DNA of 64,000 nucleotides from Amorphochlora amoebiformis. Taxonomy: Eukaryota; Cercozoa; Chlorarachniophyceae. Made by a program: the position numbers and the translations under genes. The stretch's first letter is position 1; every line of letters begins with the position of its first letter. The DNA lies in contig BAAHQB010000033.1 of the NCBI GenBank assembly GCA_054601695.1, positions 744,001 through 808,000 of the forward strand, written 5' to 3'. Under the pieces are notes generated by a model. The model was not told the DNA's origin, did no database searches, and was given only the letters and a program-made list of their open reading frames with translations. Of this stretch, positions 1 to 63,368 are shown one piece after another.

Positions 1-19
1 GTATTACATTATATGTATA

Positions 20-118
<99 letters not shown>

Positions 119-595
119 GTATATATATATATATATATATTGCGTATACGAATCTCATATAATATGCATACATATATTATATATATAGCATGTGATTACA
201 CATACATATATAAATATATATACACATATATACATATATATATATATATGTATATATATATAAATTTATATACGGAAAAGGGGGTCTTGATATTATTCTT
301 GCTATTACTTTCCTTACTATTATTTTATTATTATGTTCTCATATTCTCTGTATGTAGCAAATATATATATATATATATTATATACATATATATATATATA
401 TGTATATATTTAGGTATATATTATAATATATATGTATATATAGATGTACATACACACTATTATTATTGCTTTTGTTGTTAATATATTCTTTGCTATTAAT
501 ATATTGTTATGTACATTCTTATATTCTGTGTATATACATATTTATATATCTATTATATATATATATATATATATTTGTCATTATATGTATGTATG

Positions 596-642
<47 letters not shown>

Positions 643-660
643 GTATATATATACATGTAC
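1..660. repeat. (AT)n microsatellite block
   Basis: This is almost pure TA dinucleotide repeat, interrupted by short TTATTA-rich stretches near 290-350 and 465-530. Open frames here translate to Tyr/Ile runs and are not credible genes. Elsewhere in the window such blocks sit in introns, so this may be the inside of a gene whose exons lie to the left. Confidence 0.95.
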
Positions 661-905
661 ATATCTAATTTAACACACGCTGCTGTATATCAGGTTAACA
701 ATTCGCGAGCCTGCTCTGGCATAGCTGACTGCTCGCAATGCAGTGTGCCGTGCCTGAGTTGGAAATTGAATATTGACTGCATACAGCTTCTACAATGGAT
801 TGTGTTTAGTCAAATTAACAGGCCGCATCATAAGCGTAGTATACTGCATTCCCAGCATGGTAGCATGCGTCACAACAGTATAACGTATCCAATTATATAC
901 TAGTA
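661..905 (+). other. Unique segment with a short Cys-rich open frame
   Basis: This is non-repetitive sequence right after the AT block. A forward frame stays open to a stop at about 903. It carries several cysteines (residue patterns CSGIADC and CSQCSVPC) and could be a terminal exon after a TATATCAG acceptor at about 692. I recognise no family, and the composition is not clearly coding. It may equally be spacer. Confidence 0.15.
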
Positions 906-2019
906 CACAATAAATCACAAACAACACTCCCAGTCATTATTAACAAAAACTTAACCATATCCCAGTTTTATAATTGAAGTTGAACAAATCAACTCTAACT
1001 AGTCTAAGCTGGTGTACGAATACAGAAGTTATCATGGTTGCAACTATTCTAGCTATTGCCGAGTCGGATAAGTACTAGAAGTACGTGAACGAATGTTTAT
1101 GTATGATACGTATACGTCGACTAATATTACTATGCTATCTAGAGTACAGCTGATCCAGACTACGCATGTTTTCATGTGGAGCGTACTAACGCTGGCTGAC
1201 TGGTGCATGCATGCGCACTGTCAAACGTATCAACAACGATTACATTCTACGTAGTCAGATGCGTACGTACTTCTAGTACTTGTACGTGTACGTGCTTATA
1301 CTAAATTATAAAATTGTAAATTGCAATTGTACGTACGTACGTACGTACATGCACGTATACTCTAGATACACTACATGCCTGCTCAGCACCGACCAGCACC
1401 ACTACGTATGACACCATACATAGTGTAGATAGTCTAGATAGTATATCAATACTATACATATGTGTATATTGATATCTAGATATATCAATACTATACATAT
1501 GTGTATATTGATATATATCAACATGGTATATCTAGTATATAGATATATTATGATTTTTGTAAATCAAAAACATAGCCTAGGTAGCTAGACCTAGATAGCT
1601 AGATAAGTCTCGCCTTCATATGCATGGGTCTGGCCTCATGAAGTGAATCCAGTATTTAGGCGTGACGGTACGTGTACGAATTGGTATCATAGTCAGTTAT
1701 TGTAGGTATCCATCTACTAGATCTAGTAGATCCAGACCAAACTCCTAGAACTCAAGATACTGACCTAATTAATTTAAATTTACGCTTTTGCCAGTCAGGG
1801 TACATGTGCCCCAATCCAATAATCTAGATAAATCACGATCACAACTTGGCGTTGCAATTGCAATGGTGTCGTGGGTGGAACGACCCTTCCAAAGCACAAA
1901 ATTGAAAATCAGAACGCGAGTATGCTATTTTCCTAGTCCGAATCAAGCCGGAGGCGATCATCTAGATCATGGCCGCTTAAGTCAGTCTCCCACAACAGGA
2001 GATCTCATAGCTCGCTTAA
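906..2019. other. Gene-free spacer rich in CTAG and TACGTA palindromes
   Basis: No convincing exon is visible. The spacer is full of short palindromes such as TCTAGA, CTAGATCTAG (about 1716-1730) and GTACGTAC (about 1329-1348). A unit of about 45 bp containing ATATCAATAC and GTATATTGATAT is tandemly duplicated at about 1443-1530. The right end lies just past the stop codon of the SPX-EXS gene and should hold its 3' UTR. A 94-codon forward frame at 1788-2072 overlaps that gene antisense and is not supported. Confidence 0.7.
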
Positions 2020-8592
<6,573 letters not shown>

Positions 8593-8819
8593 CGACCTGG
8601 GCCATTTACCACACCATCTACGGCGGGGGGCATCCGAACGGAATCTGTATCCGAAAAGTTATTTCAAAATGACACGTGTTACCGGCTTGTCACGTAAGAA
8701 CACGTGCATTTGTGGCGCTCGTTTGGGAAAACTGGCAGCATCCGTCTTCCCGCCTTGGAGCCAAACAGAGTGCATAAGCTAGAGATATTTATCCTCTATA
8801 CTGGGTATTATCCAGCTTC
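8593..8819. promoter_or_regulatory. Shared spacer between divergent SPX-EXS and CFAP221 genes, with CACGTG boxes
   Basis: These 227 bp separate two divergent start codons, so both promoters probably lie here. Within 36 bp there are three related boxes: GACACGTGTT (8671-8680), CACGTAAG (8691-8698) and CACGTGC (8701-8707). CACGTG is an E-box/G-box core, and in yeast it is the Pho4 phosphate-response site. A phosphate link here is only a suggestion. Confidence 0.6.
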
Positions 8820-10980
8820 ATGAACTCAGGTGGGCGACTTGTGTCCGAAAAATATGACTTAAAGTCTCCCAGCCCATTGGAGGATGGGGTTGTGTACTCG
8901 GAGGTTGGGACAAACGGGGTCCTAGATATCAATCCACCAATCGTGCACTTCCAAAGCAGCGGATCGACTAAGCCTTGTCGATGCGTGGTAAAGATTCGTA
9001 ACACATCTCATGACAGCCAGCGGTTCCATATTCTCCAAATCCCGCCAAGCTCCGACTTCTGTGTTCAATACTCCAAGAAGGGCACAATGTTGGCTCCGGG
9101 GCTCATACAGGAGCTCACCGTACTATATAAGCCAAAGTCTTGGGAGTACAAGCACGGTGAAATACGGATCCACTCGGCAGGGGGAAATCTCAGAATCCCT
9201 ATCCACGCGTACCCAGTCGTCTCTCGTGTCAAGCTTCCCAAGACGCTCGACCTGGGATGCTGCCTGTCCGGTGAGTCAGTGCAAACATCGTTTACGCTTA
9301 AATGTAGGGTGCCTGTCATCTTTGAGTTTAAGATCACCGAGCTGGACATCAACCCTTACTTCGACGTCAACCCAAAGGCCGGGACTTTCACTTCAGGCTC
9401 GCCGTCGAGAATAACGATTAACTTTACTCCCAGCCGTCAGACGACGACCAGGATGAGGTTGAAGCTCGAGGTGTCTCAGTTCAACTTCGAGCCCATAGTT
9501 TGCACCGTTGTGGGATCCTGTGTTGACATGGAGTCACACGCGACCCAAAAGCTACGGCTCGAAAACATCAAAGGACACGCTGCCCTGCAAGAGGTGAGAG
9601 CATTCACACCGGTCATGTAAATTATACATTAGCGATTATGAGGCGTGTGCATGCATGCTCTGTACTTAAAAGTATGTAAATGCACAATGTTAGCCTGCGA
9701 ACATGTCCACTAAAAAAGTTTTGGGCATGGAGTAGGGACGAGGGGGAGAGAGGGAGGGAGGGAAAGTAAGAGGCGGGATAGGAGGTAAATGAGAGCATTA
9801 TGATGGCAGGGGCATGAAATGTAATTTGCTTCTTAATTCTCATTGAGGAGTTTTCTCAGGCCTCAGCGACAGCAATGATCACTGGCAGCTTGGAACCCCA
9901 TGAATATCCTCTGGTATAATTCACAATGTAAACGTTTACTTGATATAATACGGTTATAAAAATATACATATATAAATCTAGATAAATATGTATAAATTTA
10001 TATAGATATATGTATATACATGTATATATATATATATTCATATACATTCAAATGTATACATTGTATATTATTATTTAAATACAGATATACATAATAAATA
10101 TAGATATACATATATATATATACATATATTTATTAAGAGGTGGGGTAAGAAGAGAGGGAGGGAAAGGAGAGATTTGAGGGGAAGAGGAGAGGAGAGGGCA
10201 AGAGCAGAGAACGAGGGAAAGAGGGAGAAGGGGATTGGGATGTGTACAAGTCAAATCTACCCTAAGTGATACCAGTCTTTCCAGATATCAAGCCAATATA
10301 ATTACCCGGGCGTCAAACAGCACCCGAGGAAGGTCCCCAAGCGCCAAGCCCCTGCCAATCCGTCCTCAAACCCAACCCGAACCAAACCCCAGAAATTCAA
10401 CCAGTCGTTCGTCAATTCGCTCCTCAATCGCCAGACCGGAAAAATGACAATTGCAGAGATGAAAGAGGCGATCCGGCGGCAGCAGGACTATCACAAGGAC
10501 CAAATTGCTGCCATCGAGCGAGAGGTTGCTGCGACCAAAAGTTAACCATAATCACAACCCTAATATCCAAAGCCAAATCCTCAACCTCACCAGATCATAC
10601 TGCCCGACCGGAAGAGGTCGCCGTACGGGGAGCCCCACACGACGGACTTTAGTGATCATCCAGATCTTGGGGTTGATTTTAAGGGGAACACAGTCCACCT
10701 GCAAGAGATGATCTTCTTGAGGAAGCTAAGGTTCTACCCTGTGGTCATGAGCACTCGTCCTTGCTAATTTTACACTAATCCTAGGTTCTATTGCGATCAT
10801 GAGAAATCGCTGGCAAATAACTCGACGAAATGTAGAATAGGACAGGTTGAATATACATATATATATATATATATGTATATATATGTACATATATATATGT
10901 ATATATATACATATAAAAATATGTATAAATAATATGACAATATGCTTACACACACTATATATATCATATACATAAATATA

Positions 10981-11019
<39 letters not shown>

Positions 11020-11298
11020 CATACATAGATCTATGTATATATATATATATATATTTCTATATATATACATACATATATCTATATATATATATATTATACA
11101 TTTATATATATATATATACACAAATATATATATTATATATGCATATATATATATATATATACATGTATATATATATATGTAAATGTGTGTATGTCTAAAT
11201 ATACATATATACATTTACCTTAATATACTACATGCATATCTATGTACATTTATAACTTAAATATATATATATATATTTATATATATATATATATACAA

Positions 11299-11330
<32 letters not shown>

Positions 11331-11558
11331 GTATGCATGTATATATAGATATAGATACACACATGCATATTTATTTAAATATATATATAATATGTATATT
11401 ATATATATATATATATATATATATCTATATAATATATATATATCTATATATATATATATGTATGTATTAGGTATATATATATATATATGCATGAATGTTA
11501 TAATACATATATACATATATCAATAAACGTGCATACTCATGCATACACGTATATATAC

Positions 11559-11641
<83 letters not shown>

Positions 11642-13440
11642 GTGCGTGTGGTTTTTGTGTATATATTTGGCAGAATATATATGATATACACACGTACACG
11701 TACACAAGCCCTATATACCTATATATATATATGTATATATATATATGTGTGTGTGTGTGTGTTTTGTGTATATATGTGGTAGAATATATATGATATATAC
11801 ACACACACGCTTGTACATGCCATCAAAGAGTAGCTTAGATATTTTTTAGGCTGCCGGTATGCATCCTTAATATTTCTACAACCGATACCATGCTTTCACA
11901 TCTCGTTAATCCCTTGCACGTACATACGACGACCATGGCCAGATCCATGTACATATTTACATGGACCATACATCCTCTCCCTTACCAACTATTTAATAAC
12001 AAGGTGATCATGACCAATCATGAACGCAAAGGGATCATCGATAAATGGAGAAAGGAAGGGAAGGAGTGCGAGCGCCAACAGAGAGAGCGAGAGCGCACGA
12101 GAAATCGTACCGAGTTCGAAGACGGGAGGGTCACATTTCCTGTCGGCCTCTACCAATCGACAGACTTCAATGAGGGACGTGGGGAGTGGGACGCCAAGAC
12201 GATAGCGTTGCGAAAGTGGGTCGAGACGATGTCGATCCTTGTCATTCGAGAGCGTGTGAACCGCCGGTTGCAGAGCATCAAGAAGATACTTGCCTCCACG
12301 AACCTGGCCACTCCTACCATCAACCACAAATGCTTTCCTTTCAGCATGTCACGAGACACCTTGAAGCCGGTATTATTTCCCGTCGTCGACTCCAAGGAGA
12401 TAAACCCCGAACCCGTGGAAATCATCCAGGTGCATGAGCCATTCAGAATACGCAGGTTTAGCTGCAAGCACACGCCAGCTTATCGACTTCTTGACTATAC
12501 CGTGCAAAAAGTTCCTGCACTGGTCTCATATCAACCTACGCATACCGACCGCACACACAGATCTGGAGCCTTGGATGAGCTCGGGTGCCAGGCACCTAGA
12601 GGGCTGTCGCCGGGGAACGCTGGATCGATCAACGCTCAGCAGATCGCCTTACATGTTCGAAAGAATCCAGGGGTTCACAACGTTGAGGCCCTGCTTGCGA
12701 CGCTAGATATGAAGAGGAAGGAAGACGCTGCGACGGCAGCTAGTGAGGCGAAAAAAAGAGAATCTCATGCTGTCCCGAACCAACTCATCCTGCAGAACTC
12801 ATGGTCGATGCGTGGGCTAAAGGAATGGCCGTACCTGCTGCTTCGATCCCACCCGTCGCTCTATGTCTACTCACCGCGAATACCGCAGAGTGAGGTTGAC
12901 AGCGGTGCGTACGCTTTGCGACCACGTGCGATCGGAAATCTGAAAAAGCAAAAGTTTTATCTCATCGAAGAGGTCGGATGCGAAGCGCTTGCTGCCCTCC
13001 AGCAGGTTCCTAAGCTATTCGACGTATACAAAGGCGTCAAGAACGAACGTTTGGACTTCAGCTTTGCCGCTCTGCAGCCCATAGGGCATCCAGACATCGA
13101 CCTCGACGCACCGATACCGTTACAATCGCAGCTTGCAGACGACGACAAGATGTCCGACTCTGATACGGACGACGAAGAGACGTCCTTCAAGCCGCTCTTT
13201 CCGACAGTGGAGCTGTGCAGGTCGATGTTCTTGAGTAATCAGGAGAGGGCTTCCTTAGTCGAGGGTGAGTCTTCTCTAGCGAGCGCGATGAACAAGGCGT
13301 GGCAGTCTACGAATGAGCGAATGGAGAACGACAGAATGAACAACATCGGGTGGTTGCCTAAGGAGATCGAGAGAGTGAATAGCAAGACAGCGGATCCGAG
13401 ATATAAGATAGCAGGGCTGTTTAGTTGTGTGCCTAGATAA
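8820..13440 (+). CDS. CFAP221: Cilia- and flagella-associated protein 221 (Pcdp1 family), central apparatus
   Basis: CFAP221/Pcdp1 is a component of the C1d projection of the ciliary central apparatus and helps control beating. Proposed exons are 8820-9593, 10321-10524, 10594 to about 10740, and 12004-13440, giving about 850 residues, close to the usual family size. The first exon encodes about 258 residues of ASH/MSP-like beta-sandwich repeats. It contains VDFEF-like and IPIHAYPV segments, the second being characteristic of CFAP221. The middle exons are basic and include [20 protein letters not shown]. The last large exon includes a charged coiled-coil-like stretch ([20 protein letters not shown]) and the segment [20 protein letters not shown], followed by a long C-terminal region. 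The start is the first ATG after an AT-rich leader and keeps the conserved N-terminus. The exon 3 end and exon 4 start are the least certain junctions: 12004 follows a TAACAAG acceptor. Confidence 0.88.
10741..12003. repeat. (AT)n-filled intron of CFAP221
   Basis: This is the third intron of the gene. It contains TA dinucleotide arrays, ATAC/ATGT variants and a (GT)n run near 11750. A GTTTTTGTGTATAT... segment near 11650-11690 recurs near 11761-11800, so part of the intron is duplicated. No exon is seen. Confidence 0.85.
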
Positions 13441-13910
13441 CATGAATTTGAAAAATTTTGATCTTTAGAGTGACTAATTAGACTTCAATCTGGTCAATAT
13501 CTGGATATTTACAACGTGATCGGTCATCCAAAGCTCATTATCTATAACTAGAATACTACTAGAGCTAAGCTAGCATGCAATATCTAATCTTGTAACTACT
13601 AGAACTAGAATCTAGAGTTAGTCTGAGGCTTCAACTAGTCTAGTCAAAACTAGAAATGTAAACAGGAAGATACTCTAGATCTAGTAGATCTAGTACTATC
13701 CGATATTATTCAAATAGACCGATCGACCTCATTACTACTACCTAGACTACCTACTAGACCTAGACTACCTGTTACTAGAGTTAGTTGGTCAAGCTTTAAC
13801 TACGTACTAGTAGTCTAGGTAGTGTGTACTTCACAGTTACTTCTAACTAATAAAAGTTCGCTTCATGTAGTGAAGGCAAGCGGAACCTAATAGTATCTAG
13901 AGTATATATT
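13441..13910. other. Spacer between convergent genes, rich in CTAG palindromes
   Basis: This lies between the CFAP221 stop and the MFS-transporter stop, so it holds two converging 3' UTRs. It contains many CTAG words, including TCTAGATCTAGTAGATCTAG at about 13674-13693, and almost no (AT)n. No gene or RNA is recognised. Confidence 0.75.
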
Positions 13911-34346
<20,436 letters not shown>

Positions 34347-35114
34347 GCCAAAAACACTTTCTGTCGTGTCTGGTACGGAGAAAATATTAGAATTTCGCTC
34401 TTGTATCCTTGCCTTACGGACAATCGCAGACAAGAGCGCAAGTACCGGGTCGTCAGGGAAGCGTTTATACCTCACAGATGCCAGACCCAGTAGACACAAG
34501 GCTTAAGCCTCAGACGAGTGCGTGTGTCTGAGGATAAATGGTAGACAAACGATAAAGATGCATTGACGCTTTCTGATCGCGTGTGGTGATGTCTCTCTTA
34601 ATCATGCATCCCAGCTGGGACGAGGTTACAGTGAGCTAATCTCAACGGTTTTCCTAGCTTAGAACAGCCAGACGAATGCCAAATGCTGGAGCTGCGTAGG
34701 TCATGCGTGGGTTTGTGTTTGAATACCTCTCTAACATGTAAATCTCGTAACTATACTGCCTGAAATCATCCCCCAGCTATACATGAGTACTTGTTCCCTT
34801 TAATTACCCTTAATAACCTTGGATGAGGCGCAGGAATACTTGCAGGGCGATGCAGAGTGGCTCCTTGGGCAAGGGGGTGTCACCACGCTAACGTTATGGG
34901 TCCCGAGATTCCCGGGGATACCAGGGACTTGGCGCGCAAACGAAATATAAATCCCGAATGACTGACGCGCCCGGGATTCTTAACAGGTATCCCCAGGGAT
35001 TCCTGGCTGGATTCCGACCGCGCACTGACAAGGAGCATGAAAGCCACGTTTCCCCGAATACTGTACACCATGTTGGCGCCTCCGAGGGATTCATCAACTA
35101 TTTAACCCTACTAA
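34347..35114. promoter_or_regulatory. Divergent spacer between the kinase and HAD genes with a GC-rich inverted repeat
   Basis: Both genes read outward from this unique, repeat-poor segment, so it should carry both promoters. An imperfect inverted repeat joins CCCGGGGATACCAGGG...GGCGCGC (34911-34937) to ACGCGCCCGGG...GGTATCCCCAGGG (34965-34998), unusually GC-rich for this window. The 34347-34499 part may be coding if the upstream kinase start is used. Confidence 0.55.
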
Positions 35115-39299
<4,185 letters not shown>

Positions 39300-40368
39300 G
39301 GTAAACTTTAAAATTGTTGAGTTATATTCAAGCATCTAAAGTAGTTAAAGGGCCGCATCATCTTGCGCACTGACTTGACTAAGTACTTCCATGCAAGCGC
39401 TTGAAGATATACTGTCTAGAAAGATGGCTGAGTTGCTTCTTTTTAACGAGTATGAAATGATATATGAACAATGTATCTAGATCTTTAGGTGCATGCGCTG
39501 TTGACGTCGGATGTTAATATTATACGTATACAATACGTACGCGTGATACTTGCCTTGCATCTAACCGGTGAGACACGTACGTCAATACGTATACGGATGC
39601 ATATACGTATACATATACGTATACGTATACATATACGTATGCGTATACATATACGTATGCGTATACATATACGTATACGTATACATATACGTACGTATAC
39701 GTATACATATACGTATATGTATACATATACGTATGCGTATACGTATACACATACGTATACGTATACAGATATACGCATACGTATACGTATATGTATACGT
39801 GTACGTATATGTAGTATACTTCTATGCATACGTATACGTATTCGTATACGTATACTGTATCTGTATCATGATAAGTCAAGCATACGTGCGTAAGTCAACG
39901 AGTACAATTGTTAAAATTGTACATCTTCAATAATGTATACTGATTGTACATGCGCATGCGACATGTTCAATGGTACGCATCATCAATAGTACTACTGTGA
40001 TAAGTAATTCCCGTAACGATAGTACGTATACGTAGGTCATGCTAATGAATATATTATTAATACTGGTGGATCTACTACATACGAGTTGTCATATGACAAC
40101 GCAATGTATAAATTTGAGACGGTAACACGTCGTATATACGCACAAGTTTAGACTGCATGGCATTTTCAAAAGAAGCCCCATTACTAGCACTAGTTGTATC
40201 TAGTTCATGTTCTTCATCATCTATATCATACATGATAGTCTGTCTCATGTGTTACTAGTATTAGTTGTATACTATACGAACTAGACGTATCTAAGAATCA
40301 ACTTCGGATATAGAACGTTTGCAATTATTTAAAATTAAGTTTGGAATTCGAAATTCGATCACACCATG
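39300..40368. other. Spacer between convergent HAD and NHL genes
   Basis: No (AT)n is present. It contains the ATACGT array described separately, then unique sequence with several CTAG and ACTAGT words and GTATAC palindromes (40000-40300). It should hold both 3' UTRs. No gene is recognised. Confidence 0.75.
39585..39860. repeat. (ATACGT)-type hexanucleotide array
   Basis: About 275 bp of TATACG/TATACA hexamers with TATGCG variants, largely palindromic and containing many CpG (ACGT) steps. Both strands are open in several frames (Arg/Ile or Tyr/Val repeats), which is an artefact of the hexamer. Confidence 0.9.
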
Positions 40369-54973
<14,605 letters not shown>

Positions 54974-54981
54974 CTATATAA

Positions 54982-55028
<47 letters not shown>

Positions 55029-55057
55029 TAGTCTGATACAGATATACGCATACAAAT

Positions 55058-55139
<82 letters not shown>

Positions 55140-55382
55140 GTATACATATATATATATATATATATATGTATTTTTATATTTAGTGTGTGCATCTATATGT
55201 ATTGTATAAATATATGGATATAAATATATATATATATATATATATGTATAATATAAATGTACATATATGAATATATCTAAATATATATATATATAGAGTG
55301 GATATGTATACAACTAATTTGTATACATGTATATTTTATTTCAATTGTCCTCAAATTATAATACATTCGATTGCATTCCTTT

Positions 55383-55424
<42 letters not shown>

Positions 55425-55670
55425 TATACATATATATAGATATATGTGATAGTATTTTTATACACGTATATTTATATACATGTTGTATATACTAAATACA
55501 GTGTATATTTGTGTCCGTATGTCGAAATATTATAATATATATATATATATATATATAATATATATATATACATAGATATATATATATAGATATATATATA
55601 TATATTTCTACATATATATATATATATATACATATGCATGTGTGCATGGTACTTCGATGTATGTAAATAG

Positions 55671-55714
<44 letters not shown>

Positions 55715-55900
55715 ATACATGTATATATATATATATACATATATATATGTGTGTGTGTGTATATATATTATGTATATATATATGTAAATGTGTATGCATA
55801 CATGTATGCATTTATATTATGTGTGTACATATTTGAACATAAATTTTCATATGTATGTGTATATATGAAGAGAATTCAAAATACTCACCTGTTTACAACA

Positions 55901-55966
<66 letters not shown>

Positions 55967-56171
55967 GTATGTATATATATAGAATATGTTGTGTACTTAT
56001 CGGCATCTACATGTATTTAGATATATAGATGTATATATATTTATAGATATACACATATATATACTGGCATATACAAGTATATATATTACATAATATATTT
56101 ATATATATATATATATATATTAATATATTTATATAAATATATATATATATATTTGTGTGTGTGTGTATGTC
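54974..56171. other. AT-repeat region upstream of the recognised NHL exons
   Basis: Mostly (AT)n with a GT run near 55103-55125. The start of the NHL gene should be here, as the next gene upstream ends at 56172. A strong minus-strand donor (AAACAG before GTGAGTATTT, about 55884-55890) suggests a small upstream exon ending there, but its start cannot be fixed. A patch at 55330-55385 shows nothing recognisable. Confidence 0.5.
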
Positions 56172-60442
<4,271 letters not shown>

Positions 60443-60968
60443 ATAATAATATCTCGATATCTATTTTCTAGCAGGTTTTAATAAGACTACACGTGTCAAA
60501 TGAAAGGTGTCTGGTGTCTCACACATCACGCTTCTCTTGCCTACTTGTCGTTCCCGCCCTCCCTCCCCCCCCTCCTAAACCTCACTCTTCATCTCCCCTC
60601 CGCCTCATCACCAACGCTCATATAAGCCACCAAATTGAAAATGTGCGAAGTTTTCTCAAAAAACGCGCGGAGATGCATGGTTTCGATTGTGGTTGTCTTC
60701 GGGGTACTAGTAAAATCAAACTTATAGCTTGAGTCTAGATGATCACTCTCTAGATGTCGACGATTTAGTAATGCTCTAATGATGGCAATACACTGGTCAA
60801 TTGGAATACGTTTATGATAATTATAATTAAGATTTTGCTGCGCCCATGATCGCTAGATCTAGATGTCTACATATACATGTTCCGTAGAATATGACTCCAA
60901 AATTGCATGCATAACTTAATTGAATTGTATGCATATATACATGTATGTATGTATGTCTAGTATGTAAG

Positions 60969-61019
<51 letters not shown>

Positions 61020-61170
61020 ATGTATATATATATGTGTGTGAGTGTATATATGTGTGTATATATCCATATACATACATGGTATATGTATGGACATGTATGT
61101 CTAGTATGTAAGTATACATATCCATCTGCATGTATGTGTATATGCACAATGTTATATTTATATATATATG

Positions 61171-61208
<38 letters not shown>

Positions 61209-61240
61209 TTATATAACATTATATAATATATTATATCTAG

Positions 61241-61296
<56 letters not shown>

Positions 61297-62186
61297 ACAT
61301 TCATATTCCCAGTGGTAATATACCGCGCCTAAACTCCTCGTTAGCGCATTGGGAATAGAGCATAGTGAATGATTATTCAGACTAATATACAAATGTATCT
61401 ATAATATTATAATATTGTGCTTACATGTATATGTATGTCCATAGTTATGAATGTATACATTTGTATATGTATATGTTTTTATAATTATAATATTTAGAAT
61501 ATTGTAGACTTTGTAGTACCGTGGGTCCGTGACTAAGTATTGAATCTAGCTAATAGAGATAAATATACCACACACACATATATATACATATATAAATATA
61601 TTTTTATACATTTTTATATATATCATAGTAAATATATATCATAGTGTATGAGATATCTAAATATTACAGAATAACATACATTTTATGCTTATTGATTACA
61701 CATGTATCTAGATGTATGTCAGCTCATTACTACATATATCATGGTAGCTTTGGATTTATCTAGTTATCTAGGTTAGATAATTACTATGATACCGTACATT
61801 TTAACCATTGACACATGCTTAATTATTATATATACACATACATACATATATTAATTATAAGTTACACATATCTACTAGATCTAGCATATTATATCAATTA
61901 TCAATTCGGTGATAATAATGTTACTAAGCGTTAATCTAGTTAATATAGTACCATCTAGACCATGACGCAAGGACCACTACCGTATACACTCTCTAGACTC
62001 TAGATACCTACATACTAGTCTAGATACGCGCGAACGTTCGTCGATAGTTCTAGAGTTATATACGTTATATATCTAGTATATATTCAGATACTACATGTAC
62101 TTGTACTCTCATATGCCGTGTATATACTGATATATAGAGCCTGACTTATATGCATATGATATATCGATAAGTTAGCTAGCTAGAGA
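60443..62186. other. Upstream spacer of the signal-anchor gene
   Basis: 60443-60730 is unique sequence likely to hold the promoter, with a C-rich run at 60555-60600. 60720-60900 and 61380-62170 are rich in CTAG words (TCTAGATGATC, CTAGATCTAG). AT arrays occupy 60975-61290 only. A direct repeat, ATGTATGTCTAGTATGTAAG, occurs at about 60947 and 61096. No gene is recognised. Confidence 0.65.
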
Positions 62187-62468
62187 GTGATCGTAATGAT
62201 AACTGAAGTTCAGGCTACCCACGACAATCACAATAATACACTACCAACCGAGGAGGTGCAATTAGTATCGAGGACATCCAACACTCATCAAGAACATCCC
62301 TATCCCATACTTGTAGTATTTTATCTGTCAGGCCTGCTGCATATGCACCCTGTACCGAGCAGAAATCCAAGCCCCATTGATAGACATCCGCCGAGAAAAT
62401 ATATGAAGTATGCAACGCCTGAAAATGAGTTATTTCGTATCGATATAAATGTGGATGCACACATGTAA
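62187..62468 (+). other. Open non-repetitive segment, possible exon of unknown strand
   Basis: Both strands are open: 93 codons forward (ending ENELFRIDINVDAHM) and 81 codons reverse (with GLDFCSVQGAYAAGLTDK). Composition is complex, unlike the repeat artefacts, and splice-like AGs are present, but I recognise no family and cannot choose a strand. Confidence 0.25.
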
Positions 62469-62635
62469 ATAAATGTACATAAATATATATAATATATACA
62501 TTATTGATGTATGTATAATATAATATGTATATCTATATATGTATATTATATGTGTGCATTTATCTTCAAGTTTAAATTAATGTTTACTATCATGTGTATA
62601 CTTACGTGATAATGTACATTATAGCGTGACATATA

Positions 62636-62671
<36 letters not shown>

Positions 62672-63336
62672 CTTATGTAGTTGTATAGATATATGTATAC
62701 CATAAACATATACATATATGTATAAATTATTAGGTTATATTAACATACATATATACTATATTAATATATATATATATCAATATGTATAAATATATATATA
62801 TGTATGTGTATATACATATATACGTACCCATGTACGTTTGATTTGTACAGAGATACACACATCCAATTTATACATACATATTATATAAATTATTAAATAA
62901 TCTATAAATACATATGTAAATACATGCATAATACATTTACATGTATACACACACACAAACACAAATATACATAATATATATATATATATATAGATACACA
63001 CATCCAATTTATACAACATGTTTAATTTTTGGTACATACATACATAGTACATATATACATGTATACACATATGCATTCTGTTCAATTTAATTTATGCATG
63101 CACACACACATACACATATATATATATATATATATATGTCTATATAATACATGTATATATATATATATATTATATAATTATGATAACACCTTTGGCTTTT
63201 ATTTCGAGTTGTGGAAGTGAGTCGTACACAGAGTGCTCAAACTCTATTCTTTCATATAAATCCTGTAAAAAACACATTTAATATATGTATATATATATGT
63301 GTGTATGCACATGTACATGTATGTTCATATACACGC

Positions 63337-63367
<31 letters not shown>

Positions 63368-63368
63368 T
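62469..63368. repeat. AT-rich region with short microsatellites
   Basis: (AT)n arrays and TATACA variants. The phrase ATAGATACACACATCCAATTTATACA appears at about 62850-62876 and 62991-63016, a small duplication. A patch at 63180-63265 is unique but not recognised. Confidence 0.7.

Noticed and set aside
11989-12706. Several 60-110-codon frames overlapping CFAP221's last exon
   Set aside because: They are shadow frames of the long coding exon.
39485-39933. Arg/Ile- and Tyr/Val-repeat frames
   Set aside because: They are translations of the ATACGT hexamer array, open on both strands.
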